Below, one piece after another: positions 42,001-53,580 of a stretch of DNA of 60,000 bases. The stretch comes from Chrysomallon squamiferum (Eukaryota; Mollusca; Gastropoda; Neomphalida; Peltospiridae), in the NCBI GenBank assembly GCA_012295275.1, contig CM022672.1:3643443-3703442 (forward strand), written 5' to 3'. Within the stretch, counting starts at the first letter, position 1. The number at the start of each line of letters is the position of its first letter. The notes below the pieces were generated by a model, which saw nothing but the letters and a program-made list of their open reading frames with translations, did no database searches and was not told where the DNA came from. Both the position numbers and the translations under genes were made by a program.

Positions 42001-43470
42001 CCCCTAATGAACATCAGTTTATATAAATAAATATCTATTTTAATAGTCCAAGAAAGGTTCCAAATAATCAAAACAAAAATTAAATCATGGATATATCTAT
42101 AATGACTATTTGAATAATGGTAGAAGCAGATGATATCCAGGCATTGTACTCATCTGATGAAAATGTTAAAGGTCAAACAGAGATTCTATTACATATTATA
42201 TTCTGTCCACCAAAGTTGTCACTGTAGTTTCTCAAAATTTACTTATTTTATTTTGGCCATTCATCCATCCAGATAAGTTAATTAGATGTAGTCAGATCAT
42301 CTATTTGTCCATCTGTCCATCATCTATCAGTTAAAACAATTCCAAAATGTTTGGGTCAACCCTTGCATTGTATAATTCTAAATAAGCAACACTTGTGTTA
42401 ATTCTAAATAACCATCCTTGCACCATTAAAACATAACACAGATCTATGACTCAGTCAACATGATACTTTCTGTTTAATAATAATTTTTCTTAAGTAGAAG
42501 TCTCAGTGTGGATTACCTGACTCAAAGTATTTCTCGTATTGTTGGAGATTTATTTTTTTCTTGCTGAATGCTTCTTTAGCCAGATGTTGTAATATACTGA
42601 GTAGCTGTTTTTCTGTTCTTTGCCAGTCTTCTCTTGCCTATAATATACAATTATTAAAAAAAGTTTTAAAAAAACAAGTAAACAAAAATTAAAAAGAGAG
42701 GAAGGAATGATATTTAAAAACTCACTCAACACATCTATAAACCTCTGTGATGATAATACATATGCACAGAGATAATGAGATGAGGAAATACACTGCCTTC
42801 ACTTTCTGCATAAATTAAATATTTCAGTAACATTTTCTCACAACTGGTAACTATTAATGTCTGTAAAACTGAAACCACACTTTTATTGTTCTAGCTTATT
42901 TGAATAATGACCGAAACTGTTTCAACTTAATAAGTTGGCACTGAATATATTTTATCATCATCTTTATAAACACTGTTGTATGTACACTGGAGTATATTTA
43001 TCATCATTTGATGATTATGGCCTTAAAGTCAATGATTTTAAAAGAAAAGTTTTACTGAATCTTTATGTTCATCATCACTTGTTCCTGTCTGGCTCATTAA
43101 AAAAATTAAATAATCAGAATTAAAAATTGTTCTGTTACAAATTAAAGACAATATAGTTTAGTAGCCTAACATTAACAGTTACCTTTTCATGCTCTTTCTG
43201 TTTATTGGCTTGTAGATTATTGTAGTCTGGGTAGTATTTTGTGATTGGCTGAAGATGATAGACTGGTGGCTCTGAATTCATATCCAACACATACCATTTT
43301 TCCAGTAGACTGAGGTCCATGTCTAGTGCACAGATCTTTAAAGTTTTGAACTCTGATGATTTGATTTGTGTTGGCAGCATGTGGGAGCCATACCTGTCTC
43401 CCAGAAACATCTAGAAAAATAAATTTAATCTTTGAACAAATTCATGACTCACCTTCTGCTACTGCCACTG

Positions 43471-43512
<42 letters not shown>

Positions 43513-44497
43513 GTACTAGTACTATTTCCATGCTGCTACTATGATTACAACAATTGCTACTACTACCACCATTACTATTTTTACTATTATTATTTTTACA
43601 ACCACTACATTGTTATTACTACTAGTACCGTAGCTACACCTATAACCACTTTTAACATGACTGTATCTACCATAATAATTACTACTACTACTACTACTAT
43701 TAATGTTACTTATAATAATAATAACAGGTGGATGGATATATAGATGGGCAGTCAGATTAAATAGACCGACAAACAGACAGACAGATCAATTCATGAAGAA
43801 GAAAAAAGACTGACACACAGATGTATGGAAAGACAGATAAATAGATAAAATAAGAAATTCTACAAACCACAAAGTTAGGTCCTGCAGACAGCGTCTGACA
43901 CTGTTTGATTTCTCGTAGCAGTAAGTCTGATGTCGTCTGGTCCACCTGAGCCTCATCTCGAACTCCCCACCTCATGTCCACCACCTACACAGTATCCACC
44001 AAATCAATATACACATGTTTTATCTACGTTTTTGTGTTTCTGTCTGTCTGTGCGTGAATGTATGCAAACGTTTATCAAATAAAATTAAAAAAATATATAA
44101 TCAAACTTTTCTGTCAAAAAAATATCAGTTAAAATAAGCCTAGTTCACTATAAAATAGTTTTTTGTGAGATGTGTGTGTTTGTGTGCAAGCGCGAGAGCG
44201 CGCGCGCGCGCGTGTGTAAAATGTGCTTCTTTCAGTAAATGTATAGGTAGAAATATATAAAAGTGAGAGACAAGAAAAAATTCAAGTATGTGCATCAAAA
44301 GATAAAATTAAATAATAAAAAGTAATACATGTAGTTTATAAAAATTGCTACTGTCATAAATTCTGCAGATTTGCTGTCTTTGTGTATGTCATAGATCTAC
44401 ATACCTCAAATTCATAACCTTGTTGTTTGCATATTTCTGTTAAATAGGGTATTACATCTTTCATTAGTGTGTTTCTTTCTACTGCCATATCTGTAAC

Positions 44498-44536
<39 letters not shown>

Positions 44537-44857
44537 TTTTGTTTTTAAATTCACTGTCTATGTTTAATTATATTTGCAGTATTGTGTAGTTGCTGAATGT
44601 TTTACTGTAGTAAGTAATAATTTTGATGATGTAATAAACAGTAATCAATGGTTGTATAATATTTGTTAACAACGTTAATATCACTGGAGTAAAAGAAATC
44701 ATGATTTTTCTGATGGAAGCAATGTTAATTTTGTTTTATCAGTAGTAATAGCTATAGTAGGAATAATAAATGTAGTATGTATAACAAATATAGTGGTGTC
44801 ACTGGTGGTAATGGGATTAGTAACAGTTGTAGTAGTAGTAATTTTCTAGTTTATTTT

Positions 44858-44905
<48 letters not shown>

Positions 44906-46289
44906 AGTAAGTTAATTATTAGACATTTATTACTGTTTCTGTGCATACTAGAATATATTTATTGTTAAGTATTGAAAATATGGTACCTCTAGAATGTATC
45001 GATGTTATTTACATTAATTCCTCTTTATACGTCGTTAAGTTATTCATCATCTTTTCATGACATACCAAAGAATCCCTGTAATTTTATACCTGTTTTTACT
45101 TATTTGTTTAAACTATTACTCCAGTCGTTTCTTCCATGAATATTTAATTTTGTGGAATAGAAATTTTGGGAATAAACCAATAAATCAGCTTATTTTCTCA
45201 CATTTATTTATTTTTATTTTGTTTCATTTGCAGTAAGTAAATAGCTTAAATGTATGTAAAAGAATTTCGATATCGCTATTCAAGAAGAACAACTCCGTCA
45301 ACTTTCAAGAAAACTATTTGTTAACTGGATTATCTCCCGTAATCAGCGCCCCGACCGGAAATAAATGACGTAAATGGCGTTAATCTGTTTTCTATAGAAA
45401 ACCACTTTGTAAAGGGAACAGACACAGAATAATCACTTTTGTATGCTATTCAGTTAACACATTTATATCGAATCTTTTGGACCAGTGAAAAGAAATAATG
45501 GCTTACTGTCTCTGAACTTGATGTTATGTAAGTATCACTGCTCCCGAAAGCGAATTGTTTACTTAAGTTAATCGATATCGACAGCATAAAATACCAGTAG
45601 GAACCCATTATATAGTTCAGTGGTTTGATCAGTTGCACAATGTGTAATTGAATTTGAGTTATTTTACATTCCAGCGTACCTCTTCTGTCATATTATTATT
45701 ATTATTATTAACTTTTTTTATGAATATGTGAAAATGTAAATTAAAAAGCCGCTTGGTGCTGAACTGTTAAGCTTAAGGTAACAACGCAGACGTGGTTGTG
45801 ATCCTCCACTCACAGCATCATTGTTACAAATAAAATATAAAAAATGTGGATGTTAACTAATAATCGCTGATCTTAAAATTGTTAAATTATTATTGCTAGA
45901 ATGTATTTACTGATTCGTTAAAAAAAAAAAAAAAAAAATCAGTATATTTCTAATTATAAATTACATGGATATTTAACGTGCATTATTTAGCATTTATGTA
46001 GTTATTGAACAAATATTTTTTTACGAAACATAGTCGTGCATTATTTATAAACGAAGCATATACATTTCTCTTTACATTTGTTTTTGTTTACGAAACTGTG
46101 GAGATACCTGATTAATATCGAAAGTCTACCTGTGAACGTTGAACTGAAAAACACTCTGATTTGTGACGATTTTGAAGCAGGCAGGTTTTTAGGCCTTCCC
46201 TCCAGTACACTTCTCATCTCCGGCGACATGGTGATTGCTGGCAGCGGCTTCAGGGAATCCATTTTGTTTTCACTGTATCGCACCGCCAT
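32530..46289 (-). CDS. NACHT and WD-repeat domain protein, NWD1/NWD2 type (17 exons, complete)
   Basis: Exons in coding order: 46289-46130, 44490-44405, 43984-43868, 43410-43183, 42637-42517, 41969-41862, 41491-40076, 39783-39294, 38871-38673, 38149-37972, 37287-37098, 36907-36747, 36222-35289, 34819-34632, 34248-34126, 33809-33739, 33222-32530. All introns are GT-AG, phases agree, and the sum is 5,463 nt (1,820 aa). The N-terminal part (about 43-197) has RVFFSSTFTDMAVERNTLM and VVDMRWGVRDEAQVD, the DUF4062-like segment typical of NWD proteins. An acidic insert of Asp/Glu (about 407-441) precedes the NACHT domain, with Walker A GCSGSGKT (about 502-509) and Walker B LIIILDSVD (about 592-600). 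The C-terminal half contains WD40-like blades such as NSIKLWNF and DKMIVIWNM. The first ATG has G at -3 and G at +4. NWD proteins are cytosolic signalling NTPases; the molecular role here is unknown. Length is close to vertebrate NWD1/NWD2. Orthology to one or the other was not resolved. Confidence 0.9.
36527..36680 (+). repeat. Second copy of the SINE-like repeat, with an empty MITE site
   Basis: This copy, inside the intron between NWD exons 36907-36747 and 36222-35289, matches 15257-15305 plus 15621-15720 across the MITE insertion point. At 36597-36598 it has a single TA where the other copy carries a 315-bp element between two TAs. It ends in ATGATGATG-like sequence and a CTTTTT-rich tract. 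Confidence 0.65.
39018..39070. repeat. Poly-T tract, about 52 bp
   Basis: A long, once-interrupted T tract in an intron of the NWD-type gene. On the transcribed strand it is poly-A, so it may be the tail of an old retroposed element, but no element body was recognised next to it. Confidence 0.85.
39800..39985. repeat. (AGT)n/(AAT)n trinucleotide repeat in an NWD intron
   Basis: Mixed AGT, AAT, AGC and TAG triplets for about 180 bp produce long open frames (poly-Ser/Asn on the plus strand, poly-Leu or poly-Thr/Ile on the minus strand). These are artefacts inside the intron between exons 41491-40076 and 39783-39294. Confidence 0.85.
44497..44536. repeat. (AAT)n microsatellite next to NWD exon 2
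   Basis: An (AAT)n run begins seven bases upstream of the acceptor of NWD exon 2 (44490), within its poly-pyrimidine region on the minus strand (ATT repeats). Length variation here could affect recognition of that acceptor. Confidence 0.85.
44858..44900. repeat. Poly-T tract, about 42 bp
   Basis: Uninterrupted T run in intron 1 of the NWD-type gene. Confidence 0.9.
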
Positions 46290-47536
46290 GTCCTGTCTTG
46301 TTTGCCTACCAGAAATACACCCATTCAAGCCTAACAACGCGTACAGTGAGAATAACAAGGAGAATAAATACAGGTCGCTATAGAACTTTCAGTCTCTTGT
46401 CATGCTTTGCCAGGAGCAGATCAACCATACAATATTAATCGTAGATATCGACATCAATACGGGACAAGGTGTAGGTGTGTAAAATTAATTTTTGGCGTCA
46501 TTCTGACTATAATTATTTACGTACATACTGACCATCAGTTACACATCCAAATACAGATGCACATGCGCGCGCGTGCACACACACACACACACACAAGAAG
46601 AAGAAGAAAGACAAAAACGTGTAGATTATCATTTTTAATTCAGTCTGTCATGTATAACACATTTTCATAATTAATAAATCCATTTTTCCTTCTTAAACCA
46701 ACTATTAATAACTTCATAATCATTAGTATTATTTTGAAGAAGTAGGTTTAATATTATATTTGTATCCAGGACACGAATATTTGCACGTATTTACGTGTAG
46801 ACACTAATTGCTATCGTCAGTCGAGTTTATTTAGAGAATTATATTGATATGTAACTCTGATGTCGCAAACAATTAGTCAATGATTTTTTTTTTTTTTTTT
46901 TTTTTTTAATGCTTTCAAGGATTTTGCACTTATTAATTTTATTATTATTTTTGCTGTTGTCTTTTTCGTTATTTATTGATTTATTAATTTATTATTTTAT
47001 ATTCGCTTCACTCAAATTTATTCCTATCGTGATGTTAATACATAAACAGTACATTTTGTATACTTTTAGATATTGTTTTATGATTTTTAAGCCCAATCTG
47101 TATTAAAACGTAAGTTTAACAATAATATTGAGCCTTTCCTGTGTATTCGTAACATTGTGTTTCTGAGGGGGGAAAATGTACTTCGACTATGCTAGTATTT
47201 ACTCACTCGTGCTTATTTACTTAACAAACAACGAACAAACAAACAAACAGCACAATTGTCATATATGCCTATACACATAAAATAACAAGTAACAAAAGAA
47301 GTACAGCTATAGATTCAGGACTATATAAATCATGGATACGGCTCCTATTAATTAGGATAAGATCTGTCGTGTTTCTTAAATTCTGTTCAACAGTTGGACG
47401 TTTCGTATAAAGCTTTGAATAAGCACCATTCAAAACTTCTAATTCGTCGATCCATGGTTATATATATGGTTATTCGCATCACCAAAGATACAACAACGAC
47501 AACAACATCAGTAATAATAATGTAGCATTCATGTGC
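46290..47536. other. Intergenic sequence between the NWD-type gene and the GPCR gene
   Basis: About 1.2 kb that should hold the NWD promoter on the minus strand. I see no convincing TATA box. It includes an (AC)n run at 46575-46596, poly-T at 46886-46908 and several (AAAC)n units near 47225-47250. No additional exon was identified. Confidence 0.5.
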
Positions 47537-48436
47537 CTACGTTTTGCAGCATCCGTGCATTCGGGTCCGAAATGCATTTCTGAGAAAAGAACACGTGATC
47601 ATGATCGTAACAAAATTGCACGGCGGCCTGAGTCGCACGAGCCATGCGCCAACAAGCTCCGTAGCGTATTTGTCACACGACAAACAGGAGTGTGACAACG
47701 TATAAAAGATGTTCGGAATGCTGATGGAAATTAAAAAGATAATCATAATAGCGATGACCAGTTTAAACACATGTCTGTCCTTCTGCATGTTCACTGTTCC
47801 AGAAGTCAGGGACGAATGGGCTTCGATTCTTCGTCTGGACTGCCTCACGAACCAGAGCACTTTTCCGTACGCTACAGGCATAACAATAAATGCTGGAACG
47901 TACACTAATATTACCAGTCCGTACAGATAGCCGGGTGAAACGAACACGCAAACGAACTTCTTTGTGTCGTATTTCACGCCCTTGTCAAAACTAGCACAAA
48001 CAAGCAGAGGAAAACTCCAAAAGACCAAGCAGAAAATTACTGTCCATTTGCGCGTGCATAGTTTCAAACACTTGACTGGATAGCAGACGTTAATTGTCCT
48101 GAAAACTGCTATGGCTGCCATGAAGTAGACTGTTGTGGCGACAGTGCTGTTGGAAGCGTATACTTGGACATAACAGAGCACAGTGCCGAACGGTGATACT
48201 CTCGAATTCAGGATGAGTGCCGCTGCATATTGGGGTAGAGAAAACAACAGAAAAATCAGATCAGCTATTGTTATGTTGGCGGTCAAGATGAACGCTGGTT
48301 TTCGTAAAGATGGCGTCCGGAAAAGCAGAACTATGATCATAATGTTACCCGCTGTTGTTATTAAAGCCAGAATGACGAGAACTGATGATAGTGTCTTCAA
48401 ACTTACAGGATCTACATCTGTGCTATTTGCAAGCAT
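47537..48436 (-). CDS. Divergent class A (rhodopsin-like) GPCR, intronless coding region
   Basis: A 299-residue protein with seven hydrophobic segments. TM1 carries the conserved Asn (TTAGNIMIIVLLF, N31), TM2 the conserved Asp (ITIADLIF, D59), and Cys88/Cys163 are placed for the TM3-ECL2 disulfide. The N-terminus has an N-glycosylation site (ANST). Other signatures are degenerate: the DRY position reads FRT (112-114), TM6 reads ISIP rather than CWxP, and TM7 has CNFVT where NPxxY is expected (273-277). The short C-tail ends in HGCCKT, with possible palmitoylation cysteines. The ATG lies immediately after a good acceptor (TTTGTACAG), so a non-coding 5' exon is expected. The ligand cannot be inferred; peptide or chemosensory roles are both possible. 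Confidence 0.85.
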   Translation of the reverse strand: MLANSTDVDPVSLKTLSSVLVILALITTAGNIMIIVLLFRTPSLRKPAFILTANITIADLIFLLFSLPQYAAALILNSRVSPFGTVLCYVQVYASNSTVATTVYFMAAIAVFRTINVCYPVKCLKLCTRKWTVIFCLVFWSFPLLVCASFDKGVKYDTKKFVCVFVSPGYLYGLVILVYVPAFIVMPVAYGKVLWFVRQSRRRIEAHSSLTSGTVNMQKDRHVFKLVIAIMIIFLISISIPNIFYTLSHSCLSCDKYATELVGAWLVRLRPPCNFVTIMITCSFLRNAFRTRMHGCCKT

Positions 48437-49066
48437 CTGTACAAAGAAAATAACAGCATTAGATTATTAAAGTTTATACTGATAGGAACCAATAGACTAA
48501 ATATAATCTATATCCGTCAAAGAAATTTTATAAGTTTTTTTTTTATAGTACTCTGTACAAATTAGTAGATATGACTATAATTAATGGATACATTTTTATT
48601 TGCCTTATTTTTGTTTGTATATCTTCAATTTATATATTTCCGTATGTCTAAATTTGAATTTAATTGTATCCGTGAGCCTGATCGAATTTGCTACCAGAGT
48701 GGTGAATAGATATCCAAATTGTCCGAAATCAGTTGATGGACATTTCAGATTGGTCATTTTTGTCCGATATGGTGATATGGAATACGATATATTTATATAA
48801 AATTCTGCATACGCTTATGCATAGTTATTGATATTTATTTTATAACAGACTTACTAACATTAAGAAAATTGGCGAGAAAAGGCGGAATTTATCGAATTGT
48901 TTTATGATATTTTACTGACACTTACTAACAGCTACCGACCTGAATAGTCCATCAGTTGATATTGGAAATTTCAGATATTGGACTAACTAAAAATCCTCAT
49001 TGAATTTCTTCAACAATCAGGAACTCACACTCTAGATTTAGAAGCCTGAATCGTGGACTATTTATA

Positions 49067-49264
49067 GTTTTATGTATTGTCAAAGATTGGTAAACAGAAA
49101 AACAAACAGTTATCAGAAGTATAATACATTTCTTTACGTTTGTCGTATACCATAGGCTCATTATAATTATAAAATATATGGTATACGACAAACGTAAAGA
49201 AATTTATGATACTTCTGATAACTGTTTGTTTTTCTGTATACCAATCTTTGACAATACATAAAAC
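49067..49264. repeat. Near-perfect inverted repeat (foldback/MITE), 88-bp arms, 22-bp loop
   Basis: Arms 49067-49154 and 49177-49264 are reverse complements with about three mismatches (for example near 49091 and 49115-49125). Outer ends read GTTTTATGTATTGTCAAAG and inner ends GTCGTATACCATA. TA dinucleotides lie immediately outside each arm, consistent with insertion at TA. It lies in the presumed 5' intron of the GPCR gene. There is no coding capacity. Confidence 0.9.
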
Positions 49265-49286
49265 TAACAAACCTTTCTTTCTTTCT

Positions 49287-49318
<32 letters not shown>

Positions 49319-49600
49319 GTGAAAAAACCCCATTAGGTTGACATATTTAGAAATCGCACGACTTTAAAATTTGTATAGCTGTTCATGCATATTTCATTTG
49401 AATCTCCAAGACGAAATTACTTAAGTAATTAAAACTGAATTCAAAAACATTTAGTTTATTATACACGTGTCATTCATTTGCTAAACAAGAAACCCAATGA
49501 AAATGAATAACGATCAATTCTTGAATGTTTCGCCGAATGCGATCAGAGTATCAGCTTTAAACTTTTTTCTTAAATTCTTTTTTTACACCGTTTTATTATT

Positions 49601-49608
<8 letters not shown>

Positions 49609-49657
<49 letters not shown>

Positions 49658-49945
49658 TACTAATAACGTCAGTAATTATAACTGGCATCTTCATATTGTT
49701 TAGTACTTAATAGTTGTTTGAAACTAGACTAGTCGAATTTTTCATTCTGTTTTTGATTATACTTCAAATAAAAGGTAAATCTTTTTATTTTATTTATTTT
49801 ATTTTTGTTCGATTGTAATCGGACATATGTAGTAAATTATTTCCTTCAGTTTTACTAAATATTAAGTATTCTGTAAAATCATCAATTTAATTATTTATTT
49901 TATTTTATTTTATTTTATTTTATTTTATTTTATTTTATTTTATTA
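49609..49945. repeat. (ATT)n and (TTTTA)n microsatellites
   Basis: (ATT)n at about 49609-49656 and a (TTTTA)n pentanucleotide array at about 49896-49943. Both fall in the presumed GPCR 5' intron. Confidence 0.9.
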
Positions 49946-50096
49946 CTTATTTATTTATCTAAAAGCACATGCAATTTCTCTTTCAATCGAATTAGGGCAC
50001 TATAAAATGTTCGAACATTCTTGAATCTTCTTCATAAATGTGGATATAACGTATTATATATGTATGTTTTTGTGTGTGTGTGTGTGTGTGCATGTG

Positions 50097-50127
<31 letters not shown>

Positions 50128-50189
50128 TCTTGTATCCATCCACATATAGAAACATTCTTAAATAAAACGTATGAAGAATAACAGCTTAC

Positions 50190-50250
50190 CTTGACGAAAC
50201 GAAACCGGCGTAAACACACTTGAAAACTTGATGCTTACCTTTGTTTTGTT
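50190..50250 (-). other. Candidate non-coding first exon of the GPCR gene
   Basis: On the minus strand a strong donor (GTCAAG then GTAAGC, boundary at 50190) lies downstream of a TATA-like box. A second similar donor (CAAAG then GTAAGC, boundary at 50239) lies 49 bases before it. Either could splice to the acceptor just before the GPCR ATG (48437-48438), leaving a short leader with no ATG. The 5' end is approximate and the exon is inferred from signals only. Confidence 0.35.
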
Positions 50251-50272
50251 TTTTTGACTGCGTTATCACTTT

Positions 50273-50299
50273 CTTTATATGCAATTACCCGTCACGTGA
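50273..50299 (-). promoter_or_regulatory. Candidate promoter: TATAAAG box and E-box TCACGTGA
   Basis: On the minus strand TATAAAG (50279-50273) lies about 30 bases upstream of the proposed first exon of the GPCR gene. A perfect palindromic E-box (TCACGTGA, 50292-50299) sits 13 bases further upstream. The order E-box, TATA, leader, strong donor is what a tissue-regulated promoter would look like. No expression evidence is available. Confidence 0.35.
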
Positions 50300-50762
50300 T
50301 CTAAAAGGTGGAATGATCATTGGTTATACGGATAATGACATAAATTGTCAATTAAAATATAACAATTTATTGGCCAGCACAAAATGTGTTGATTAAAGAG
50401 AACAATCCAACTCTTCTGTACACTAAATAATTTATAATGTACTTTTTTTTTTTTTTTTTTTTTTTTGAGATTAACTAAAATTCTTTAAAAGATAAACCAA
50501 TTATCGCTACCTTGGACATTATGATTAGCTGATTAAAGTTCAAATGACATATTCTAATCGATACCTTATACAGATGCAAAGAATGTTTGTAAAAATTTAA
50601 TTACCGGATATATTGCATATTTTATTTATATATAAAAAATTAAGCTCAGGATTTTTCTGTTTTCTCGCGAACAGATGTAGATGTAGAATAAAGAGGAATA
50701 CATATTCGCTTTTAGTATGATTTTAATAATCTTGTAACCAAAGAAAATCGCTCACACACACA

Positions 50763-50796
<34 letters not shown>

Positions 50797-51740
50797 CACA
50801 CTCACAATGAAATGAAATAAACTGATGATGAATAAAAAAAGATACGAAGAATAATAAACAAACTAAAATTATTCAAAATAAAAAGATTAACGATTTACAT
50901 TTCGATATAGTTTCAGATATATTGAATGATACATAAACCAAAAATAACTAATTTGACAAGTTATATTTTACACAAAGCTTCGTCAAAAATTAGCTTAGTT
51001 GTCTTGAGTTTCTGACGTGTCAGACTAAAAGGGCAATAATTAGTAAGAGATTCGATTTGTAAAACGGATCGCACAAGCGTTCAATTTAAATAAAACAGAA
51101 TTAATTTATCTATTAACGACTCTGTGGATCTTGTAAAGAAGTGAATGTTTCTGTCAGTCTTGATGATTAATCGTTTGCAAATTTCAGAATCCATGTTGTA
51201 TGCTTATCAATAAAGCAACCACAACAGTGACAGCAGTAATGTGGACAATGTCATCATTAACAACAACAGAAACAAAACGACAGTGACTGATGCGGTAATG
51301 ATTAACGCCATCGTCGTAAAAAGTAATAAAAGAAACAGCAGTAAAAACAATAACAACGATGACTGTACTGTGACGACAATATTATAAGAATCAGGAACTA
51401 CAACGATAAAAACCATGGTTATATCATTTACCATCACCACCACCACAACAACAACTACTACTACTATGATATTAAGATCACTGTAACTACCACCACTACT
51501 ATTACCATTAACACTACTACTTCTACTACTGCAACAACATGCAGTAGTTATTTGGATAGCGTCAGTGATCAGTATTGTTGCCACTATTTTAGTCAGCCTG
51601 TAATAAACAACCATTAATAGTAGAAACATGATGTCTATTTTGATGATGATTTTAATAAAATCTGAAATGTTGGCAGAATTATTATTATTATATCATTATA
51701 GGAACAAGAAACAACACCTCCATAATGGTAACAAGAACAA
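50300..51740. other. Intergenic sequence, no gene seen
   Basis: Contains poly-T at 50443-50466, (CA)n/(TA)n at 50755-50793 and a mixed ACA/ACT trinucleotide region at about 51225-51550 that yields spurious poly-Leu/Val frames. No exon or RNA gene recognised. Confidence 0.55.
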
Positions 51741-51742
51741 TA

Positions 51743-51748
<6 letters not shown>

Positions 51749-51821
<73 letters not shown>

Positions 51822-51861
51822 CATGTCAAAAATGAAAGTTTATCATGATATATTTATATAT

Positions 51862-51899
<38 letters not shown>

Positions 51900-52286
51900 A
51901 AAAAAAAAATTACTAACGAAGAACATTAAGTTTTAAATTATTCTAGAAAATTCTTCTTTACTTTTTGCATTAATACTGCTAAGGCAAACAGAAGAAAAGA
52001 AATATTCTATTGTTTATTTTATGATACCGATTTCCTTTTCTTTTTTGACGTGATATTGATTATTTGAAAAAATACAATAGACGCGGAGAGTTATATAAAA
52101 AATTGTACGAGAATGACATTTAGCTGGCCTTGGAGTGAATGCATATATGTTTAAAGCATTAAATAGATATATTTTTTGAACAAATAAAAATTAAGAAGAT
52201 CATTATTCGGAGCATTTTAATGTTTATATATTTAGGACACAAGTAATTACAAAGCATGTAAGTTGTCTGATTTAAAAGCATTTTTC

Positions 52287-52374
<88 letters not shown>

Positions 52375-52773
52375 TTCTCTCTCTCTCTTGCTATGTTAAA
52401 AATGAAAATTTCATCTAACAAAAATTAAACAGAAAAAAGGTATTTTTTCATGATATACATATAATTTTAAAAAAATATACTATTAATTGTTGGTAATAAG
52501 AATATCATTTAAAAATCAGAATTAATGTAGAATTCTATTTGCTTTCAAAGAAATAAAATAGTAATAAAAAAATAATAATAATAAAATAAACAAATAAATA
52601 AATGCAACGGAAATAAAGAAAAGAAAACAAAAAAATATATTTCTAACAAAGAACATTAAGTTTTTAATTTTTCTAGAAGATTCTTCGTTACTTTTTACAT
52701 TAATACTTCGAGGGTAAACAGTAGAAAAATATTCTATTGTTTATTTTATGATATCTATTTCTTTCTTTCTTTC

Positions 52774-52804
<31 letters not shown>

Positions 52805-53040
52805 GACGTGTTATTGATTATTTGAAAAATACAATAAACACGAAGAGTTATAAAAAAAAAAAATTGTATGAGAATGACATTTTGCTGGCCTTGGGGTGAA
52901 TCTATATATGTTTAAAGTATTAAGCATATATAAACATTTTGAATAAATAAAGATTAAGAAGATCATTATTCGGTGCATTTTAATGTGTATTTATTTAGGA
53001 CCGAATAATTGCAAAGCGTGTAAATTGCCTGATTTATTTA
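51749..53040. repeat. Diverged tandem duplication headed by (CT)n arrays
   Basis: Unit 1 (about 51749-52285) and unit 2 (about 52286-53040) share the same order of blocks: a (CT)n array, TATGTTAAAAATGAAA-like words, GAACATTAAGTTTT, TTCTATTGTTTATTTTATGA, TTTTTTGACGTG, TGGCCTTGG-GTGAAT, AAGAAGATCATTATTCGG and GCATTTTAATGT. Differences are substitutions, simple-repeat length changes, and an (AC)n present only in unit 1. No coding capacity. It looks like an old tandem copy of a non-coding segment or interspersed element. Confidence 0.8.
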
Positions 53041-53541
53041 TGTAACTACAATAGTTTCTTTTATGTTGCAACATGCATTAGTTTCAGAAATAATATACAA
53101 TGCATCCTAAAGAAAGATGATTCTACAAATTTTAACGATCACGACCGTTATGCACTAAATTCTGGTTATCCTGGTTGAAATCTTTTATTGCATTTGAAAG
53201 AAACGCCTCTTGTAGTTGGAGAGGCATTTCAAAAGGTGGCACAATAAAAGTCTGTACAAAATATACTATCATATTCTCGCAGAACAATGACAAAATAAAG
53301 GATAACACTGTTGCTTTTAAAGAATTTAACTCGTCGCCAAATATATTACATTTCATACCGTGAATCTTGAAATCAGTAATAGTCTTTAACCAGTAATACA
53401 GTGCGTGTATATTGTGGTGTCTGACTCGACTTTTGGGGGGGTTTTTTTTTTTTTTTTTTTTGAAGCTATATCATGTATATGTAAGCTACACTTGAATTGT
53501 ATTTAGAAGAATAAAAGAATAATTAACACCTTTCGTATGTA

Positions 53542-53580
<39 letters not shown>

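Noticed and set aside
46290-46358. Extension of the NWD protein upstream to 46358
   Set aside because: The extension contains no ATG before 46289 in frame; the ATG at 46289 has a good start context and the conserved segment follows.
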